Position numbers and translations under genes: made by a program. Of a DNA stretch of 64,000 nucleotides, positions 58,592-64,000 are shown in pieces. The notes under the pieces were generated by a model. The model saw only the letters and a program-made list of their open reading frames with translations, was not told where the DNA came from and made no database searches. How positions within the stretch are numbered: position 1 is the stretch's first letter; the number at the start of each line of letters is the position of its first letter. Location of the stretch: contig JAHRBI010000005.1 of the NCBI GenBank assembly GCA_019084025.1, forward strand, positions 62,001 through 126,000, read 5' to 3'. Source of the stretch: Burkholderiaceae bacterium DAT-1. Lineage in GTDB: Bacteria; Pseudomonadota; Gammaproteobacteria; Burkholderiales; Chitinimonadaceae.

Positions 58592-60787
58592 ATGGAAATC
58601 AAGGTCAACTTTCTCGATAAGCTGCGGCTGGAGGCCAAGTTTGACGACTTCACCGTGATCGCCGATCAGCCCATCCGCTATAAGGGCGATGGCTCGGCAC
58701 CGGGACCGTTTGACTACTTTCTGGCGTCGTCCGCCCTGTGCGCGGCCTACTTTGTGAAGCTGTACTGCAATACCCGCAATATCCCGACCGAAAACATTCG
58801 CCTCTCGCAGAACAATATTGTCGATCCGGAAAATCGCTATCAGCAGATTTTCAAGATTCAGGTCGAACTGCCGCCGGACATATCTGAAAAAGACCGCGAA
58901 GGCATTCTTCGCTCCATCGACCGCTGCACCGTGAAAAAAGTGGTGCAAACGGGGCCTGAATTCATCATCGAAGAGGTGGAAAACCTCGATGCCGATGCGC
59001 AAGCCCTGCTGACCGTGAATGCCGATGCCGGTGCGGCGACCTACATTCCCGGCAAGGATCTACCGCTGGAGCAGACCATCGCCAATATGTCGGGTCTGCT
59101 GGCTGACCTCGGCATCAAGATCGAAATCGCATCGTGGCGCAATATCGTGCCCAATGTGTGGTCGCTGCATATTCGCGATGCCCATTCGCCGATGTGCTTT
59201 ACCAATGGCAAGGGTGCCACCAAGGAAAGCGCGCTGGCGTCGGCCTTAGGGGAATACATCGAGCGGATCAGCAACAATCACTTTTACGCCGGATCGTACT
59301 GGGGTGAAGAGATCGCCAACGCGCCGTTTGTGCATTACCCGACCGAACGCTGGTTCAAACCGGGCAAGGATGATGCGGTGCCCGCAGGCGTGCTGGATGA
59401 GCATTGTCTCGACATCTACAGCCTCGATGGCGAGCTGCGCGCGACACATCTGTTTGATACTAACTCCGGCAATATCGCCCGTGGTATCTGTTCGCTGCCG
59501 TTTACACGCCGTTCGGATGGCGAAACCATCTACTTCCCGGTCAGTCTGGTCGAAAACCTGTACGGTAGTAACGGCATGAGCGCGGGCAATACGCTGGTTG
59601 AAGCACAGGTGCAGTGTCTCTCCGAGATTTTTGAGCGTGCGGTCAAGCGCGAAATTCTCGAAGGCGAACTGGCCCTGCCGGATGTACCGGACGAGGTGCT
59701 GGCCAAGTATCCCGGCATTGTGGCTGGCATCAAGGGGCTGGAAGAGCAAGGCTTTCCGGTGCTGGTGAAGGATGCCTCGCTGGGTGGTCTGTATCCGGTA
59801 ATGTGTGTGACACTGATGAATCCGCGCACCGGTGGCGTGTTTGCCTCCTTTGGCGCACATCCGAGCTTTGAAGTGGCGCTGGAGCGCAGCCTCACCGAAC
59901 TGCTGCAGGGTCGCAGCTTTGAAGGTCTGAATGATCTGCCCCGCCCCACCTTTGCCAGCGAAGCCGTGACAGAGCCGAACAACTTCGTGGAACACTTTAT
60001 CGACTCTAGCGGCGTGGTGTCGTGGCGCTTTTTCAGTGCCCGCTCGGATTATGAGTTTGTGGAGTGGGACTTCACCAACGGCGGCCAGCACAGCAATGCC
60101 GAAGAAGCCGAGATGCTGTTCGGCATCCTCGACGAACTGGGCCACGAGACCTACACCGCCGTATACGATCAGTTGGGCGCCACCGCCTGCCGCATTCTGG
60201 TGCCGGGCTATTCCGAAGTCTTCCCGCTGGAAGATCTGGTCTGGGACAACACCAATAAAGCATTGCTGTTCCGCGAAGACATCTTGAACCTGCATCGCCT
60301 GGATGACGAGGCGCTGGAAAACTTGCTGGATCGCCTGGAAAACAACGAGCTGGACGAATACGGAGATATCGCCACCCTGATCGGCATCGAGTTTGATGAG
60401 AATACCGAATGGGGCCAGCTGACTGTACTGGAGTTGAAGCTGCTGATTCATCTCGCCTTAGGCAACTTCGAAGAAGCGCAGGATCTGGTCGGTGCCTTCC
60501 TGCAGTACAACGACAATACCGTCGAACGCGGCCTGTTCTATCAGACGCTGGATGTGGTGCTGGAAGTCACGCTGGATGACGAGCTGGAGATGGCCGATTT
60601 CGAGCCTAACTTCCGTCGCATGTTCGGCAATGCCCGCATGGACGCTGCGCTGGGTTCAGTCGATGGCAGTGTGCGCTTCCATGGCCTCACCCCCACCAGC
60701 ATGAAACTGGAAGGGCTGGATCGCCATCAGCGTCTGCTGGATAGTTTAAAGAAGCTGCATGTGGCGCGAGGAAAAGCTGCACAGTAA
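58592..60787 (+). CDS. ycaO: OsmC-YcaO fusion protein
   Basis: 731 residues. The N-terminal OsmC-like domain (about 1-140) has cysteines at Cys50 (SSALC) and Cys112 (DRCTVKK), the positions expected for peroxiredoxin-like chemistry. From about 150 (YIPGKDLPLEQTIANM) to the end it matches E. coli YcaO, including the ATP site regions GKGATKESALASALGEYIER and NGMSAGNTLVEAQVQCLSEIFER, and the C-terminal TPR-like part. YcaO domains activate amide backbones with ATP; E. coli YcaO assists RimO in methylthiolating ribosomal protein S12. No peptide precursor or maturation genes are near. Terminator behind. Confidence 0.9.
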   Translation: MEIKVNFLDKLRLEAKFDDFTVIADQPIRYKGDGSAPGPFDYFLASSALCAAYFVKLYCNTRNIPTENIRLSQNNIVDPENRYQQIFKIQVELPPDISEKDREGILRSIDRCTVKKVVQTGPEFIIEEVENLDADAQALLTVNADAGAATYIPGKDLPLEQTIANMSGLLADLGIKIEIASWRNIVPNVWSLHIRDAHSPMCFTNGKGATKESALASALGEYIERISNNHFYAGSYWGEEIANAPFVHYPTERWFKPGKDDAVPAGVLDEHCLDIYSLDGELRATHLFDTNSGNIARGICSLPFTRRSDGETIYFPVSLVENLYGSNGMSAGNTLVEAQVQCLSEIFERAVKREILEGELALPDVPDEVLAKYPGIVAGIKGLEEQGFPVLVKDASLGGLYPVMCVTLMNPRTGGVFASFGAHPSFEVALERSLTELLQGRSFEGLNDLPRPTFASEAVTEPNNFVEHFIDSSGVVSWRFFSARSDYEFVEWDFTNGGQHSNAEEAEMLFGILDELGHETYTAVYDQLGATACRILVPGYSEVFPLEDLVWDNTNKALLFREDILNLHRLDDEALENLLDRLENNELDEYGDIATLIGIEFDENTEWGQLTVLELKLLIHLALGNFEEAQDLVGAFLQYNDNTVERGLFYQTLDVVLEVTLDDELEMADFEPNFRRMFGNARMDAALGSVDGSVRFHGLTPTSMKLEGLDRHQRLLDSLKKLHVARGKAAQ

Positions 60788-60800
60788 GTATCGACGTGAC

Positions 60801-60825
60801 AGGGTGGCCTCGGCCACCCTTTTTC
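60801..60825 (+). terminator. Terminator of the OsmC-YcaO gene
   Basis: AGGGTGGC / GCCACCCT with a CTCG loop (60801-60820) is followed by TTTTTC. Confidence 0.88.
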
Positions 60826-60939
60826 ATGCTGATGCTACACCTCGCATACTGGCAAATGTCGGGCTTGCCTCCTATAGTCTGGTCATCCCTTCAATGCTTG
60901 GCGAACATCGCGCCCAAGTCCGCAGGCACCAGACAGACC

Positions 60940-61638
60940 ATGCGTCCTTTACGCCTTTTACTCCTCCCGCTTCTAAGCCTTGCATGCTACGGAGATGGGC
61001 TGACCTTCTACCTACCCCGGTTCCCCGGTGTGGTTGAAATAAAGGATGGCCAGAAGCCGGAAGGAACAGGCGTCGATGTTATCGACAAAATTTCGCAGCA
61101 ATCCGGCATTCCGATCCAGATAGAAGTCGTTCCACTAGCACGTGCGTTCGCCAATATTGAAAGCCAGCCACGCGGTTGCGGTATTGGCACCACACGTACC
61201 CCCACAAACGAGCCTCAGTTCAAATGGGCAGGCCCGATCGTCCGGCAAACCGCCCGTTTGTATGCCCGCCCGGATAGCAGCATTCAGCTGACCTCGCTTG
61301 ATCAGGCAAAGCCCTATACGATCGGGGTGCTCCGCGGGTCAGTGTTGTCCCGCCAGCTGGCCGAGCGTGGCTTGAAAATCGAGGAAGGGAATGATTCTGC
61401 AAGCAGCATGAAAAAGCTGCTGGCGGGAAGAATCGACCTCTGGGCGGAAAACAGTCTGGCCGCACAGTTCAATCTCGAAGCTGCGGGCAACCCCGCCTTG
61501 AAAACCGCCCTGATCATTGCACCCATCGATGGATTCATTGCCTGCAATCGTGCCGTCGGCGACAAGGACATCTCCCGGCTGGATGCCACTGTGCGCAATC
61601 TGCGGAACAATGGGGCACTGCATGGCTTCGGCTTTTAG
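60940..61638 (+). CDS. Second orphan periplasmic substrate-binding protein-like (SBP family 3)
   Basis: 232 residues. The signal peptide is MRPLRLLLLPLLSLACYG (an LAC-type end could be a lipobox or a Cys near the cleavage site). The rest resembles solute-binding proteins: EGTGVDVIDKISQQSG, VPLARAFANI, WAGPIVRQTARLY, SLDQAKPYTIGVLRGSVL, GRIDLWAEN. No transporter genes adjoin. It shares the Cys-x-RxP region, the WxGPI motif and the ACN motif with the protein at 9683-10408. I chose the ATG at 60940; the frame extends further upstream without support. Confidence 0.8.
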   Translation: MRPLRLLLLPLLSLACYGDGLTFYLPRFPGVVEIKDGQKPEGTGVDVIDKISQQSGIPIQIEVVPLARAFANIESQPRGCGIGTTRTPTNEPQFKWAGPIVRQTARLYARPDSSIQLTSLDQAKPYTIGVLRGSVLSRQLAERGLKIEEGNDSASSMKKLLAGRIDLWAENSLAAQFNLEAAGNPALKTALIIAPIDGFIACNRAVGDKDISRLDATVRNLRNNGALHGFGF

Positions 61639-61644
61639 GAACGC

Positions 61645-62094
61645 CTAGCTGCGCCGCCTCGCCAGCACCCGATCCAGCTGATTGGCAAACGCCTGCCGGT
61701 CCGCCGCGGAATGCGCGCTGGGGCCACCCGTTTCCACGCCGCTATTACGCAGCTCCTGCATGAAATTACGCACGCTCAGGCGTTCGTCGATATTGCGTTT
61801 GTCGATGATTTCGCCACGCGGGTCGATGACGATGGCGCCATTGGCAATCACCAGCGCTGCCAGCGGAATATCCGCCGTGATCACCACATCACCCGCTACC
61901 GCTTCCTGTGCAATGCGCTGATCCGCCACATCGAAGCCGGATGGCACCTGTACTGCCTTGATCCAGGGCGACGGCGGCACCCGCAGCAACTGGTTGGCGA
62001 TCAGCGTCACCGGGACTTTGGCGCGGTCTGCCGCACGAAACAAGATTTCCTTGATGGCTACGGGACAGGCGTCCGCGTCTACCCAGATATTCAT
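61645..62094 (-). CDS. UPF0178 (YaiI/YqxD) NYN/PIN-like protein
   Basis: 149 residues. The starting [10 protein letters not shown] and the later [14 protein letters not shown] and VIDPRGE are family hallmarks; the Asp residues resemble a PIN-type nuclease site, but activity has not been established. It converges with the binding-protein gene (6 bp between ends). I took the ATG at 62094; another ATG at 62100 adds two residues. Confidence 0.9.
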   Translation of the reverse strand: MNIWVDADACPVAIKEILFRAADRAKVPVTLIANQLLRVPPSPWIKAVQVPSGFDVADQRIAQEAVAGDVVITADIPLAALVIANGAIVIDPRGEIIDKRNIDERLSVRNFMQELRNSGVETGGPSAHSAADRQAFANQLDRVLARRRS

Positions 62095-62271
62095 GCACAT
62101 ACTTTCAATCGATTCTGCCGCCCACCCATCCGGACAGCCACTGCACACATGATATCGGAGTTCACGTTAGGCGGGCGAGCCTGCACTGTGCTTGCCCTCC
62201 ATCTATAAATATTGAACACATATCGCCAAAACAGGTGTCGAAACGGGGCCAGCGTGGGCATTCTGCATTTC

Positions 62272-64000
62272 ATGACATCCGGCAAAACCGTGACCGAACT
62301 GCGCGACAAGCAGGAAATCCGCTTGCGCAGGGCCGCGCTCGGCTTGCTGGCGTACATGATTCCGCTCGGGTGCACGCTGATCAGTGCACTGCTGGGCATG
62401 ACGCCCTGGCTATCCGTCATCATCATGTCCACGGGCATGCTGCTGGCGTGCGGCTCTGTCATTTACATGGTGAAGCACGGCTGGAACCTGAAGTTCTCCG
62501 ACCCTAGCCTGACCAAATTCCAGCTGATTATTTCAGGCTTCGTGATCATGCCCTCCGTGCATTTCATGGGTAGCGAGCGCGAGATCATTATGCTATCGAT
62601 GGCCGTGGCACTGAGTTTCGGTGCATTCCGGCTAAGCGGATACGAGCTGGGTAGCCTGTGTGCGGCGCTGATTGGCTGGTATACGCTAGATGTCTGGTGG
62701 GTGCTGACCTATCTGCCCGGTGTACTGGATCTAAAGCGCCAGATTCTGATGATCGCCACCATGATCGTGGTGGGGGGATGGCTCTCCTTTTTCTCGGGCA
62801 TGATGTACCGCTTCCGCAAGCAGATGCGCCAGATTAATGGCGCTTTGCAAGAGGCCAACGAGCATGTCCATCTCAGTAAAGCCCATCTTAAAAGCTTATT
62901 AGATCATTCTGGTGAGGGATTTCTGTCTGTCGCACCGGATAAAACCATTGGAACGGAATTCAGTCAGGCTTGCCTTTCAATGCTCGGGACCGACCCTGCG
63001 GGTAAAGGCGCGGGACAGCTGATTTTTGCGGAAGATATGGCTGCACAGGAGCTATTTGATGAGTGCATGGCACGCGTGTTCAATAGTACGGATGCAGCCA
63101 AGCAGGGACTCATGCTTTCGCTGCTCCCACCTGAAACCAGCCTGAATGACCGCACACTAGCCATTCGCTATCGTCTTATTGAAAACGGTCATTTGATGGT
63201 GGTTTTAGATGATGTGACTGAGGCTCGTACGTTAGAGCGCGAAGTTAAACTGCAGCATGCCAGGATGGAGATGATGCTGGCGGCGGCCAGCGATCCGGCG
63301 ACATTCCAGCAAACGGTGCATACCCTGTCTGCCTTTTTCGATCATGTTCTCAATAATGTGCATCTTTCTGCGCCACTTGCTGCCAGTGAATTGCGCGAGC
63401 TCTATCGCGTTGTGCACACCTTTAAAGGCAATGCGGCGCAGTTTTCCATGCATCACACCGTAGAAGCCCTGCACCGGCTGGAAAGTGATCTAAGCGACTT
63501 GAGCGACGGGATGGGGAAGCTGCAGCCGCGCCACATCCAGACCGTTGTTGCGCGTGCCAGTTGCAAGGACGCACTGCAGATGGATCTGCAATGCATCCGG
63601 GATGTACTGGGCGATGGCTTCATCGACGGTTTCCGGGACGAGGCGAGCGAACTCAAACAACTGGCTGGACGCGCACGTGAGTGGTTGCGGCGCAATGGCA
63701 GCCCGGATCTTTCACCAGTGTTAGAGACGTTGTTGCGCGATTTGGTCACAGCCGTCCAGCCCCCCCTGTCTGACACACTGGCAAGCTATGCACGGACAGT
63801 GCTGCAAACCGCAGCCGGAACCGGTAAGCATGTGGCACCACTGCAATTGGAGGGCGACATTCAGGTGCGGCTGGATCCCGATGACTATCCCGATGTGTTT
63901 CCCTCGCTGGTTCACATTTTCCGCAATGGCGTGGTGCATGGAATCGAAGCGCCAGCTGATCGCTTGGCACTGGGCAAGCCGTCCATTGGTACAATCCGCT
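62272..64000 (+). CDS. Membrane histidine kinase with PAS-like, Hpt and CheA-like ATPase domains (3' end outside window)
   Basis: 576 codons are in the window with no stop. The N-terminal ~185 residues hold about six hydrophobic segments (LGLLAYMIPLGCTLISALLG, VIIMSTGMLLACGSV, AVALSFGAFRL and others). A PAS-like region starts near 205 (LLDHSGEGFLSV). The Hpt region has VVHTFKGNAAQFSM with the phospho-acceptor His382, followed by a helical dimerisation part. The ATPase N-box is FRNGVVHGIEAP near residue 550, as in CheA (RNSIDHGIE). The start is the ATG at 62272 or the GTG at 62254. It should signal to a receiver encoded further right. Confidence 0.85.
   Translation, partial: MTSGKTVTELRDKQEIRLRRAALGLLAYMIPLGCTLISALLGMTPWLSVIIMSTGMLLACGSVIYMVKHGWNLKFSDPSLTKFQLIISGFVIMPSVHFMGSEREIIMLSMAVALSFGAFRLSGYELGSLCAALIGWYTLDVWWVLTYLPGVLDLKRQILMIATMIVVGGWLSFFSGMMYRFRKQMRQINGALQEANEHVHLSKAHLKSLLDHSGEGFLSVAPDKTIGTEFSQACLSMLGTDPAGKGAGQLIFAEDMAAQELFDECMARVFNSTDAAKQGLMLSLLPPETSLNDRTLAIRYRLIENGHLMVVLDDVTEARTLEREVKLQHARMEMMLAAASDPATFQQTVHTLSAFFDHVLNNVHLSAPLAASELRELYRVVHTFKGNAAQFSMHHTVEALHRLESDLSDLSDGMGKLQPRHIQTVVARASCKDALQMDLQCIRDVLGDGFIDGFRDEASELKQLAGRAREWLRRNGSPDLSPVLETLLRDLVTAVQPPLSDTLASYARTVLQTAAGTGKHVAPLQLEGDIQVRLDPDDYPDVFPSLVHIFRNGVVHGIEAPADRLALGKPSIGTIR

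Noticed and set aside
59246-60451. Minus-strand open frame of 401 codons opposite the OsmC-YcaO gene
   Set aside because: The plus-strand gene matches E. coli YcaO along its length; the antisense product is a composition artefact.

Overview
This 64 kb window is a chromosomal stretch of a proteobacterium, most likely a betaproteobacterium of the Neisseriales type (family-level guess only). The clues are conserved gene orders (ribF-ileS-lspA; pyrG-kdsA-eno-ftsB; uvrC-pgsA; divergent ppsA/ppsR; rsmI-lpoA-yraN-diaA-dolP), LPS genes, an outer-membrane barrel protein, a lipoprotein BON protein and an imuA-imuB-dnaE2 mutasome operon. Genes are dense on both strands. There are no rRNA genes, phage, insertion sequences or CRISPR arrays; one tRNA gene (Leu, CAA) is present.

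Layout. 1-3.9 kb: end of ribF, then ileS and lspA, closed by a strong terminator. 4.0-9.7 kb: a compact, translationally coupled plus-strand cassette (FkbH-type HAD enzyme, acyl carrier protein, AAC(3)-fold acyltransferase, VOC protein, C-methyltransferase-like protein, DUF4910 aminopeptidase-like protein). It looks like an acyl-group or sugar decoration pathway and is the least ordinary part of the window. It is followed by an orphan periplasmic binding protein and a convergent OafA-type membrane acyltransferase. 11.6-21.1 kb: minus-strand housekeeping (pgsA, uvrC, ftsB, eno, kdsA, pyrG, ppsA). 21.4-30.6 kb: ppsR, an AT-rich orphan gene, ubiB, an NlpC/P60 hydrolase, a hypothetical gene, mutS and a COG2509-type FAD protein. 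30.8-34.4 kb: tRNA-Leu and a large CHASE/PAS hybrid sensor kinase. 34.4-38.0 kb: rsmI divergent from lpoA-yraN-diaA-dolP (envelope and replication control). 38-47.4 kb: small metabolic and regulatory genes (DOPA-dioxygenase-like, hotdog proteins, LytS/LytTR pair, TetR, Sua5, GntR, XRE, radical SAM, UspA, TerB-like). 47.5-54.7 kb: DNA damage tolerance and repair (imuA, imuB, dnaE2, recQ). 54.8-64 kb: OmpR/EnvZ pair, SRPBCC protein, barrel protein, OsmC-YcaO fusion, second orphan binding protein, YaiI-like protein, and a CheA-like membrane kinase cut by the window end.

The best regulatory signal is in front of imuA: a good sigma70 promoter at 47480-47508 with one GAAC-N4-GTTC palindrome exactly in its 17-bp spacer and a second just downstream of the -10. 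This looks like a tandem LexA-type operator of a form not usual for betaproteobacteria. Other unexplained structure includes a perfect palindrome between ppsA and ppsR, back-to-back start codons of rsmI and lpoA, a long inverted repeat between kdsA and pyrG, and a VOC gene remnant at 58.3 kb. All family assignments come from reading motifs; no database search was run.
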